Origin: Pseudoalteromonas byunsanensis
Lineage (GTDB): Bacteria > Pseudomonadota > Gammaproteobacteria > Enterobacterales > Alteromonadaceae
NCBI RefSeq assembly: GCF_001854475.1
Contig: NZ_MNAN01000035.1
Location: forward strand, 427,247 to 491,246
Length of the DNA: 64,000 nucleotides
Reading direction: 5' to 3'
Shown here: positions 43,470 to 50,844 of the stretch, piece by piece
Layout of the letters: each line of letters opens with the position of its first letter
Numbering within the stretch: position 1 is the first letter of the stretch
The notes under the pieces: generated by a model
Database searches by the model: none
Told to the model about the DNA's origin: nothing
Seen by the model: the letters and a program-made list of their open reading frames with translations, nothing else
Program-made: the position numbers and the translations under genes

Positions 43470-44177
43470 ATGAAATTTATCAGTCCCCTAAATAAAGCCA
43501 CCTTGCTAAAAAGATATAAACGGTTTCTTGTAGACCTGCACTGCGAAAACCTCGGTGAGTTCACGGTGCACTGTGCCAACACGGGAAGGATGACAGGATG
43601 CGCAGACCCTTATTTTAACGCTTACTACTCAACCAGTAATAACCATAAACGTAAATACCCACACTCGTTAGAATTGACCCAGAACAATCAAGGTGAGTTT
43701 ATCTGTGTTAATACTAACCATGCTAATCAGGTTGCCTATGAAGGTATCGAACAAGGAGTTGTGAGTGAACTGACAGGCTACCAAAGCATACAAAGGGAAG
43801 TGAAGTATGGGCAAGAAAACAGTCGTATAGACCTGATGCTAGAGTCCCAAGATAACTCTCCCTGTTACGTTGAGGTAAAGTCTGTCACCTTGCTTGAGAG
43901 TTCACAAGGCTATTTCCCTGACGCTCAAACGCAACGCGGGCAAAAGCATATTCGTGAACTTATCACGTTAAAACAAGAAGGAATTCGAGCAGTATTATTA
44001 TTTGTGGTTATGCATGAGGGCATCAATAATGTTGCACCAGCGGCACACATTGACGCTGAATATGCTAGGCTGCTAAAACGGGCCTGCGATGCAGGTGTAG
44101 AAGTTTTAGCCTACAAAGCGGCTATTTCTGAACATGAAATCTCCTTAAGTCATCAAGTACCGGTTAATATAAGTTGA
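43470..44177 (+). CDS. sfsA: Sugar fermentation stimulation protein SfsA
   Basis: SfsA is a nucleic-acid-binding or nuclease-like protein of unclear role, first linked to maltose use in E. coli. The 235-residue protein has LLKRYKRFLVDLH, the HCANTGRMTGC loop, and the nuclease-like VEVKSVTL with FPDAQTQRGQKHIREL. Length matches (234 in E. coli). The ATG at 43470 is preferred over the adjacent TTG at 43467. It precedes dksA, as in E. coli. Confidence 0.95.
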   Translation: MKFISPLNKATLLKRYKRFLVDLHCENLGEFTVHCANTGRMTGCADPYFNAYYSTSNNHKRKYPHSLELTQNNQGEFICVNTNHANQVAYEGIEQGVVSELTGYQSIQREVKYGQENSRIDLMLESQDNSPCYVEVKSVTLLESSQGYFPDAQTQRGQKHIRELITLKQEGIRAVLLFVVMHEGINNVAPAAHIDAEYARLLKRACDAGVEVLAYKAAISEHEISLSHQVPVNIS

Positions 44178-44273
44178 ATTTTTGAATTATGCCCTCATAT
44201 CGCAGCTCATTAGAATTTCGCCTCTAAGACTGAGATGGCACCATGAATGTCATACTAAAAAATGAAAAAATAT

Positions 44274-44315
44274 TTGCTTAGATGGGGAGATTCTGATATT
44301 TATAGCCGCCGGCGC
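44274..44315 (+). promoter_or_regulatory. Possible dksA promoter with GC-rich discriminator
   Basis: TTGCTT (44274-44279) and TATTTA (44297-44302) are 17 bp apart, followed by TAGCCGCCGGCGC, the most GC-rich run in this gap. GC-rich discriminators make promoters sensitive to ppGpp and DksA, so feedback control is plausible. The -10 matches consensus at only 3 of 6 positions. Confidence 0.35.
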
Positions 44316-44352
44316 TAGCTGGGGTAATGTATTAAGGATTTAGGAGAATGCT

Positions 44353-44796
44353 ATGCCAGACCAAAAGAGACTGGGGTTATTGGCTCAAGCCGGTTTAGAA
44401 CCTTATCAGGAAAAACCGGGCGAAGAATACATGAATGACGCACAACGTGCGCATTTTAAAGCAATATTAGAAGCATGGCGTAAAGACTTACGTAACGAAG
44501 TTGATCGTACTAAAACGCACATGCAAGATGAAGCGGCAAACTTTCCTGATCCTGTTGACCGTGCAGCACAAGAAGAAGAGTTTTCTTTAGAGCTACGTAC
44601 GCGTGACCGTGAGCGCAAGCTGATCAAGAAAATTGAGAAAACACTGCAACTCATTGAAGACGATGACTTTGGTTTCTGTGAATCATGCGGTATCGAAATC
44701 GGTATTCGTCGTTTGGAAGCCCGTCCAACAGCCGATTTATGTGTTGATTGTAAAACACTGGCTGAAATTAAAGAAAAGCAAAACGGCCGAGGTTAA
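44353..44796 (+). CDS. dksA: RNA polymerase-binding transcription factor DksA
   Basis: DksA enters the RNA polymerase secondary channel and, with ppGpp, adjusts rRNA and amino acid promoters. The 147-residue protein has the coiled-coil with the tip residues in FPDPVDRAAQEEE (the key Asp pair) and a C4 zinc finger (CESCGIEIG and CVDCK). The C-terminal helix is basic. Length fits (151 in E. coli). AGGAG lies just upstream. gluQ follows 12 bp later, the conserved dksA-gluQ pair. Confidence 0.98.
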   Translation: MPDQKRLGLLAQAGLEPYQEKPGEEYMNDAQRAHFKAILEAWRKDLRNEVDRTKTHMQDEAANFPDPVDRAAQEEEFSLELRTRDRERKLIKKIEKTLQLIEDDDFGFCESCGIEIGIRRLEARPTADLCVDCKTLAEIKEKQNGRG

Positions 44797-44808
44797 TCTC
44801 AGCCAGTT

Positions 44809-45714
44809 ATGCTCACCCCAGCATTGTCCAATCAAGGGAGCTATCGAGGTCGATTCGCTCCCTCGCCTTCAGGTCCTCTACACTTTGGCTCGCTAGTCGC
44901 AGCCCTTGGCAGCTTTCTCGCCGCAAAAAGTCAACAAGGCAAATGGCTTGTACGCATTGAAGATATAGATACTCCCAGAGTCGTTCAAGGCGCTGATAGT
45001 GATATTTTACATACACTCGAGGCTTACGGTTTGCATTGGGATGAAACAGTCGTTTATCAAAGCCAGCGACACTCTATATATCAAGATGTGCAAAATCACC
45101 TACAAAGCCAAGGTCTGGTCTATGCGTGTCAGTGCACGCGCAAAGAAATTAAACAACGTGGTGGCTTTTACGATAACCACTGTCGAGCACTTAATCTGCC
45201 TTTTGCTAACAATGCGCTGCGTTTACGACAAAACTTTCCTGTAGATTCCTTCACAGATCAGATCCAAGGACAAGTTCATATCCCAAGAAACATTGCTTGG
45301 GAAGACTACATTATTAAACGCAGAGATGGCTTGTACGCATACCAGCTTGTTGTGGTACTTGATGACATCGACCAGCACATCACTCACGTAGTTCGAGGCG
45401 CCGATTTATTAGAACCTACAGCACGTCAGTTAGGTCTCTTTAAGCAATTAAAGCACACAGCTCCACGATACGCTCATCTTCCTTTGGTTGTCACCGAACC
45501 AGGATTGAAGTTATCTAAACAAAACCATGCCCCAGCAATCGACAAGCAAAACCCAATCCCCGCAACACTTGCCGCTTTGCGTTTTTTAGGACTTCTCCCG
45601 CCAAAAGATTTAAACTCCGCGGACATTGAAGACATCCTAAAATGGGCTATCGCTTCATTTTCACTGCAGAAAATCTCAAAAGTAGCAGAAAAACCGCTTA
45701 GTGATGCATATTGA
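44809..45714 (+). CDS. gluQ: Glutamyl-Q tRNA(Asp) synthetase
   Basis: GluQ (YadB) is a truncated glutamyl-tRNA synthetase that attaches glutamate to queuosine-34 of tRNAAsp. The 301-residue protein has the class I catalytic core with RGRFAPSPSGPLHFGSL and a KMSKS-like LKLSKQNH, and the zinc site around CQCTRKE and CRA. It lacks an anticodon-binding domain, which separates it from GltX. Length matches (308 in E. coli). It is 12 bp downstream of dksA. Confidence 0.96.
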   Translation: MLTPALSNQGSYRGRFAPSPSGPLHFGSLVAALGSFLAAKSQQGKWLVRIEDIDTPRVVQGADSDILHTLEAYGLHWDETVVYQSQRHSIYQDVQNHLQSQGLVYACQCTRKEIKQRGGFYDNHCRALNLPFANNALRLRQNFPVDSFTDQIQGQVHIPRNIAWEDYIIKRRDGLYAYQLVVVLDDIDQHITHVVRGADLLEPTARQLGLFKQLKHTAPRYAHLPLVVTEPGLKLSKQNHAPAIDKQNPIPATLAALRFLGLLPPKDLNSADIEDILKWAIASFSLQKISKVAEKPLSDAY

Positions 45715-45837
45715 GGCAACAATATTTGGAGCCGTAACTTAATTTTTTGCTGTCACTGGTATATTATAGCGAACCTTGTAGGTTCGCCTGCGTTATAAAC
45801 AATTTTCTGGCATATACACTGTTTTAGGAGACGGGTT

Positions 45838-47223
45838 ATTATTTCTAAGCTATTTAAATTTTGCAGACAATTGGTTGGCCAAAATAATTCACAGGCAGAG
45901 CCGATAACCTGCACTGAGCCAAATTTGATCCCGCGCAGTGAGCACAGTATTTCGCGCAAACAATTTAGCCCAAATGCAATCAAAGTACTATATCGCCTAA
46001 AAGATGGCGGTTACGATGCCTATTTGGTAGGTGGTTGTATTCGAGATATTTTGTTAGGCATCGAACCAAAAGATTTTGATGTAGTGACGAACGCGACACC
46101 GGAGCAAGTCAAAAAGCTATTTCGTAATTGTCGCCTAATTGGTCGCCGATTTAGACTGGCGCATATCGTATTTGGCCGCGAAATTATCGAAGTGGCAACC
46201 ATGCGTGGCCACCATCAAGGCCAAGACAGTAAAAATCCTATCAGCCAGTCTAGTGAGCATGGGCAATTACTCAGAGACAACGTATATGGCACGATTGAAG
46301 AGGATGCTGAGCGCCGAGATTTCTCTATCAATGCACTTTATTACTCGGTTAAAGATTTTACCATCCATGATTTTGCTAACGGTATGCAAGCCATCAAAGA
46401 GCGTAAAATTGAACTTATTGGCGATCCAGAAACTCGTTATCGCGAAGATCCTGTACGTATGCTACGCGCCGTGCGTTTTGCTACCAAATTGGATATGCAT
46501 ATTGCACCCGCAACCAAGGCCCCTATCAAGGAGCTTGCAGGACTGCTTAGCAATATTCCTGCAGCGCGATTATTTGAAGAAACCCTCAAGCTATTTTTAA
46601 ACGGTAAAGCCGAGCAGAACTTTTATATGCTGCTCGAATTTGGCCTGTTTAAACAACTCTTTCCAGCGTTAGATGAGATCATCGAACAAAGCGAAACAGG
46701 CTTTGAAAAACGTTTTATTGCACAGATGTTTGCTAATACTGACTTGCGTATCAATGCCGATAAAAAAGTCACCCCAGCTTTTGTATATGCAGCCTTGCTT
46801 TGGTTTCCATTATTAAAGCGTAGTGAAAAACTACAGCAGCAAGAACAGCTCCCTGTATTTGATGCCTTTGCCCAAGCTATGAATCAGGTACTTGGCGAAA
46901 ATGCTCAACACATCGCTGTACCCAAACGCTTTACACTCGGCGCTCGCGACATCTGGCACATCCAAATGCGTTTAGATAAGCGCAGTGGGCAACGTGCTTA
47001 CCGCCTCAGTCAGCAACCTCGATTTAAAGCCGCTTACGACTTTTTACTGTTGCGAGTTGAAAGTGGAGAGCAGGAACAACAAGCGCTGGCTGATTGGTGG
47101 ACCAATTATCTGCAGCAAGATATCAATGGCCAAAAAGAAATGGTTAGAACACTATCTTCTCAAGATACCGGAAAACCGAGGCGTCGCCATCGCAGAAAAC
47201 CTAAAAAGAAGTCACCAGAATAA
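45838..47223 (+). CDS. pcnB: Poly(A) polymerase I, AUU start
   Basis: PcnB adds poly(A) tails to RNA 3' ends and promotes RNA decay. The nucleotidyltransferase core has LVGGCIRDILLGIEPKDFDVVTNATPEQ (GG and DxD motifs), the RRF loop (CRLIGRRFRLAHIVFG) and EDAERRDFSINALYY; the C-terminus is very basic. From ATT at 45838 the protein has 461 residues (465 in E. coli). No ATG, GTG or TTG fits the ribosome binding site AGGAG (45826-45830), which is 7 bases before ATT. The reading MISKLFKFCR aligns in length with E. coli MFTRVANFCR, whose gene also starts at AUU. A TTG at 45871 would lose this conserved segment. folK overlaps the stop. Confidence 0.93.
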   Translation: MISKLFKFCRQLVGQNNSQAEPITCTEPNLIPRSEHSISRKQFSPNAIKVLYRLKDGGYDAYLVGGCIRDILLGIEPKDFDVVTNATPEQVKKLFRNCRLIGRRFRLAHIVFGREIIEVATMRGHHQGQDSKNPISQSSEHGQLLRDNVYGTIEEDAERRDFSINALYYSVKDFTIHDFANGMQAIKERKIELIGDPETRYREDPVRMLRAVRFATKLDMHIAPATKAPIKELAGLLSNIPAARLFEETLKLFLNGKAEQNFYMLLEFGLFKQLFPALDEIIEQSETGFEKRFIAQMFANTDLRINADKKVTPAFVYAALLWFPLLKRSEKLQQQEQLPVFDAFAQAMNQVLGENAQHIAVPKRFTLGARDIWHIQMRLDKRSGQRAYRLSQQPRFKAAYDFLLLRVESGEQEQQALADWWTNYLQQDINGQKEMVRTLSSQDTGKPRRRHRRKPKKKSPE

Positions 47224-47705
47224 TGGAAACAGTCTATATTGGCCTAGGTGCAAACCTTGACGACCCGATATCGCAGTTAAAAAATGCGCTCCACGCGCTT
47301 GAGACTTTGCCCAAAAGTCGCTTTGTGTGCAGCTCGCGCCTGTACGGTTCAAAACCTATGGGCCCTCAGGACCAACCAGATTATGTTAATGCTGTGGCCT
47401 GTTTACATACTGAGCTGACCGCTGAAGCACTGTTAGACTCGCTGCAAGCCATTGAGCAGGAACAAGGTCGAGTTCGCAAAGACGAACGCTGGGGCCCTCG
47501 CACTCTCGACTTAGATATCTTACTCTTTGGTAATGAGGTAATCCAAACCCCACGTTTAACCGTGCCACATTACGGACTATGTGACAGAGAGTTTGTAGTC
47601 TATCCATTGTTGGAAATAGCTCCCCAGTTAGTGCTACCCAATGGTATGAAATTATCAGATATCTCTACACAATTACCTTTAAACGACTTAACCCCAATAG
47701 AATAA
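47223..47705 (+). CDS. folK: HPPK, folate pyrophosphokinase
   Basis: FolK transfers pyrophosphate from ATP to 6-hydroxymethyl-7,8-dihydropterin in folate synthesis. The 160-residue protein starts VYIGLGANLDDPISQLKNAL and has the signature RWGPRTLDLDILLFGNE, with the catalytic Arg and metal-binding Asp pair. Length matches (159 in E. coli). Its ATG shares a base with the pcnB stop (TAATG), indicating coupling. panB follows 27 bp later, an order conserved with E. coli. Confidence 0.97.
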   Translation: METVYIGLGANLDDPISQLKNALHALETLPKSRFVCSSRLYGSKPMGPQDQPDYVNAVACLHTELTAEALLDSLQAIEQEQGRVRKDERWGPRTLDLDILLFGNEVIQTPRLTVPHYGLCDREFVVYPLLEIAPQLVLPNGMKLSDISTQLPLNDLTPIE

Positions 47706-47732
47706 CAAACACATTCCATCAAGAGGACTGAA

Positions 47733-48527
47733 ATGGCTAAAGTAACCGTGTCAACACTGGCAAAAATGAAACGAGAGCACAATAAAATCACCGCGCTAAC
47801 CGCCTATGATGCGAGCTTTGCGAAGTTGTTCGATGATAATGGTGTTGATGTTGTGTTAGTCGGTGACTCATTAGGAATGGTACTACAAGGCGCTGATGAT
47901 ACGCTGGCTGTAAGCAATGCTGACATTGCATACCACACACGCTGTGTCAGAGCTGGTAGTAAAGAGCTGTTTGTTGTCGCTGACATGCCATTTATGACTT
48001 ACGCCAACCCTACCCAAGCTTGCGAAAATGCAGCAGAGCTTATGAGAGCAGGTGCCAACATGGTAAAGCTTGAAGGTGGCGAATGGTTATTAGACAGCAT
48101 TAAAGCCTTAACACAACAAGGGATCCCTGTTTGCGGGCACTTAGGTCTCACCCCACAGTCAGTACACGTTTTTGGAGGGTTTAAAATCCAAGGCCGTGGT
48201 GACGCGCAAGCAGAGCGAATGGTTGCAGACGCCAAAGCGCTTGAAAATGCTGGTGCACAATTACTGGTTGTTGAATGTATCCCCGCAGCCCTAGCTAAAC
48301 GTATCTCACAGGCGCTAACGATTCCGGTAATCGGAATAGGAGCAGGTAAAGATACAGACGGACAAATTCTAGTGATGCATGATTTAGTGGGTATTTCAGC
48401 AGGTTATATTCCTAAGTTTTCAAAGAACTTTTTGGCCGAAACAGGCAATATGCCTGATGCAGTTAAAAAATACTGCCAAGACGTTAAGTCTGGCACTTTC
48501 CCAACTTCTGAACATGAGTTTAATTAA
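47733..48527 (+). CDS. panB: Ketopantoate hydroxymethyltransferase
   Basis: PanB makes ketopantoate from alpha-ketoisovalerate and methylene-THF, first in pantothenate synthesis. The 264-residue TIM barrel protein has KITALTAYDASFAKLFDDNGVDVVLVGDSLGMV, the substrate region NMVKLEGGEW, and the C-terminal GIGAGKDTDGQILVMHDL. Length equals E. coli PanB (264). Its stop overlaps the panC start by one base, so the two are coupled. Confidence 0.98.
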   Translation: MAKVTVSTLAKMKREHNKITALTAYDASFAKLFDDNGVDVVLVGDSLGMVLQGADDTLAVSNADIAYHTRCVRAGSKELFVVADMPFMTYANPTQACENAAELMRAGANMVKLEGGEWLLDSIKALTQQGIPVCGHLGLTPQSVHVFGGFKIQGRGDAQAERMVADAKALENAGAQLLVVECIPAALAKRISQALTIPVIGIGAGKDTDGQILVMHDLVGISAGYIPKFSKNFLAETGNMPDAVKKYCQDVKSGTFPTSEHEFN

Positions 48528-49375
48528 TGCAATCCGTTTCTGAAATTAAATCATTACGCAGCCAAATAAAAGCGTGGCGTCAGCAAGGCTTGAGCATTGC
48601 ATTTGTGCCAACTATGGGTAATTTGCACAACGGCCATTTTTCTTTGGTCGAAAAGGCGAAAAACCTAGCGGATAAAGTTGTAGTGAGCATATTTGTTAAT
48701 CCAATGCAGTTTGGTGCCACTGAAGATTTAGACAGCTACCCTAGAACATTAGATGCAGATAAAAAGGGTTTGGCGGACATTGGAACCGATTTGGTATTCA
48801 CACCCACTGTTGAAGCTATCTACCCAAACGGCTTAGAAGCACAAAGTTATGTAGATGTTCCTGGTGTCTCTATGGGTTATTGTGGTGGTGCTCGACCAGG
48901 GCACTTTAAAGGCGTTGCTACTGTTGTCACAAAACTATTCAATATGGTTCAACCTGATTTTGCCTGCTTCGGTGAAAAAGACTACCAACAACTACAAGTG
49001 ATCAAAACCATGGTCAAAGACCTGTCTATTCCAATCGAAATAGTCGGTGTTCCTACACAACGCGAAGTGAGTGGATTGGCGATGAGCTCTCGTAACGGAT
49101 ATTTATCCGACAATGAAAAAGACACCGCAAAAGTTCTTTTTCAAGCTCTAAGTAATGCTGCTAAAACACTTGGATCCGGTAATAAAGATTTCGCAAATAT
49201 TGAGCAACAAGCGAAAGAAAGCTTGCTGCAAAATGGTTTAACTCCTGATTACTTTGCTATCGCCAACGCTATAACTTTAAAACCTGCTACACTGGAAGAT
49301 CAACAACTTGTCATACTGGCGGCAGCGTTTTTGGGTAAAGTAAGACTTATTGATAACCTGCAGGTCAGCCTTTAA
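48527..49375 (+). CDS. panC: Pantothenate synthetase
   Basis: PanC joins pantoate and beta-alanine with ATP. The 282-residue protein has the class I nucleotidyl-transferase signature FVPTMGNLHNGHFSLVEKA, the motif FVNPMQFGATEDLDSYPRT, the KMSKS-like region SSRNGYLS and CFGEKDYQQLQVIK. Length equals E. coli PanC (283). The start overlaps the panB stop. A small lipoprotein gene follows 15 bp later. Confidence 0.98.
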   Translation: MQSVSEIKSLRSQIKAWRQQGLSIAFVPTMGNLHNGHFSLVEKAKNLADKVVVSIFVNPMQFGATEDLDSYPRTLDADKKGLADIGTDLVFTPTVEAIYPNGLEAQSYVDVPGVSMGYCGGARPGHFKGVATVVTKLFNMVQPDFACFGEKDYQQLQVIKTMVKDLSIPIEIVGVPTQREVSGLAMSSRNGYLSDNEKDTAKVLFQALSNAAKTLGSGNKDFANIEQQAKESLLQNGLTPDYFAIANAITLKPATLEDQQLVILAAAFLGKVRLIDNLQVSL

Positions 49376-49390
49376 AAATAGGGAAATGCC

Positions 49391-49624
49391 ATGAAGGTAC
49401 TCACTGCTATTGTAACGCTGATATTAATGAGCGGCTGTCAAACTAATACTTCTGCTGAGCTCAATGCCTGTGCTCAGCAAAACTTTCAATGTGAAGCTCA
49501 ATGTGAACGTGCAGCACCCAAGGGCAGCCTATCAGCCCAAGTCTGTAGCGGTGAATGTACCGATGAGTTTAATCACTGTAAATCTCAAATAGAACAACTT
49601 ACCAAACGAAGCAATATACTGTAG
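49391..49624 (+). CDS. Small lipoprotein with symmetric cysteine array
   Basis: I do not recognise this 77-residue protein. It has a short lipoprotein signal with lipobox LMSGC (Cys16 lipidated). The mature part carries six more cysteines at 27, 34, 38, 52, 56 and 63, spaced C-X6-C-X3-C-X13-C-X3-C-X6-C, a mirror-symmetric pattern. Two CX3C motifs flanking a loop suggest a disulfide-braced helical hairpin in the periplasm. It lies 15 bp after panC, with GGGAAATGCC as a weak ribosome binding site, and is probably co-transcribed, though a role in pantothenate synthesis is unlikely. Confidence 0.85.
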   Translation: MKVLTAIVTLILMSGCQTNTSAELNACAQQNFQCEAQCERAAPKGSLSAQVCSGECTDEFNHCKSQIEQLTKRSNIL

Positions 49625-49701
49625 ATTAAAACCCTGCAATGACCCATATTCGGTTTTTGTGAAGTTAATAACATCACTATCACCAAACCCGCAACAAAGA
49701 T

Positions 49702-49730
49702 AAAAAAACGGCCCCTATTCAGGGGCCGTT
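49702..49730. terminator. Terminator of pstS (and the lipoprotein gene)
   Basis: A 10-bp perfect stem AACGGCCCCT / AGGGGCCGTT with loop ATTC. On the minus strand it is followed by a run of seven or more T, ideal for pstS; on the plus strand the tail is weaker (CTATG). Confidence 0.88.
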
Positions 49731-49776
49731 CTATGTAAGCTCATCTGCAATCTAGCCAGATTGCTATGAATCTATT

Positions 49777-50745
49777 TTATAGTAGTCCTAGCTTTTTAAG
49801 TTCAGCATTTGCCATCTTGGCAGATAAAGGAACATAACCATCTTTTTCTACGATCTTCTGACCATCTTGCGATAACACCATTTTCAAAAACTCAGCTTCA
49901 ATAGGTGCTAATGGTTTATTTGGATGCTTGTTAACGTATAAGTATAAAAAGCGAGAAAGTGGGTATTTACCTTGAGCAACATTCTCTAATGTAGCGTCAA
50001 CAAAGTTAGTGCCTTTTTTCGCTAGTGGTACGGTACGTACACCAGAAGTTTTGTAACCAATACCTGAATAACCAATTGCATTCACAGATGACGAGATTGA
50101 CTGTACAACAGACGCTGAACCGGGTTGTTCATTAACATTGTTACGGAAGTCGCCTTTACAAAGAGCTTTCTTTTTAAAGTATCCGTACGTACCTGATACT
50201 GAGTTACGACCATATAGCTGTACATCTTTCACAGCCCAGTCACCTGTTAAGCCTACGTCACTCCAACGACTTACTTCCTCTGTTGCACCGCATTTTCGTG
50301 TTGAAGAGAAAATAGCATCAACTTGGTCAATACGTAAGCCTTCAATCGGGTTATCTTTGTGTACGAATACAGCTAGTGCATCAATTGCTACGCGCACTTC
50401 TGTAGGCTTGTATCCATAACGCTTTTCAAACGCTTCGATTTCTTTAGATTTCATTTTACGGCTCATAGGGCCGAAGTTTGCAGTAGCTTCTGTTAACGCT
50501 GGTGGCGCTGTTGAAGAACCAGCTGCTTGAATTTGGATATTTACATTTGGGTAGATACGTTTGTACTCTTCAGCCCAGAACGTCATCATGTTAGCTAGCG
50601 TATCTGACCCCACAGAAGAGAAGTTACCTGAAATCCCGCTGGTTTTATCGTACTCTGGAAGGTTTTTATCCAACGCAGAAACTTGTGTTGAAACTAAGGT
50701 TGTTACAGCCACACCCATTGCGGCAACTAAACTTTTAAATTTCAT
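49777..50745 (-). CDS. pstS: Phosphate-binding protein PstS
   Basis: PstS is the periplasmic substrate-binding protein of the high-affinity phosphate ABC transporter. The 322-residue protein has a signal peptide (MKFKSLVAAMGVAVTTLVSTQVSA) and phosphate-loop segments SSVGSDTLANMM, AAGSSTAPPAL and GRNSVSGTYGYFKKKAL. Length is that of the Pseudomonas-type PstS. It lies 77 bp downstream of phoR in the same direction with its own Pho box. pstC, pstA and pstB are not in the window; the gene after it is in the opposite direction. Confidence 0.96.
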   Translation of the reverse strand: MKFKSLVAAMGVAVTTLVSTQVSALDKNLPEYDKTSGISGNFSSVGSDTLANMMTFWAEEYKRIYPNVNIQIQAAGSSTAPPALTEATANFGPMSRKMKSKEIEAFEKRYGYKPTEVRVAIDALAVFVHKDNPIEGLRIDQVDAIFSSTRKCGATEEVSRWSDVGLTGDWAVKDVQLYGRNSVSGTYGYFKKKALCKGDFRNNVNEQPGSASVVQSISSSVNAIGYSGIGYKTSGVRTVPLAKKGTNFVDATLENVAQGKYPLSRFLYLYVNKHPNKPLAPIEAEFLKMVLSQDGQKIVEKDGYVPLSAKMANAELKKLGLL

Positions 50746-50800
50746 TGGGGTTACTCCAATTGTTCGTCCCAGTTAAATAACGCAGACTATATTGCGCCCA

Positions 50801-50844
50801 TTCAATGACAGAAAAATTACTCTTAAATGACAGTTTTGTGACTT
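50801..50844 (-). promoter_or_regulatory. Pho box of pstS, overlapping the phoR end
   Basis: Read on the minus strand, four 11-bp units run in phase: AAGTCACAAAA, CTGTCATTTAA, GAGTAATTTTT, CTGTCATTGAA. The first 18 bases match the E. coli Pho box at 15 of 18 positions. The upstream half lies within the last codons of phoR. A -10 TATAGT (plus-strand 50786-50791) follows 9 bp after the last unit, the PhoB-type spacing. Confidence 0.75.

Noticed and set aside
44301..44317. Palindrome in the GC-rich run before dksA as an operator
   Set aside because: Only an 8-bp core CGCCGGCG is symmetric; the flanks are offset by a base, so it is better read as a discriminator.
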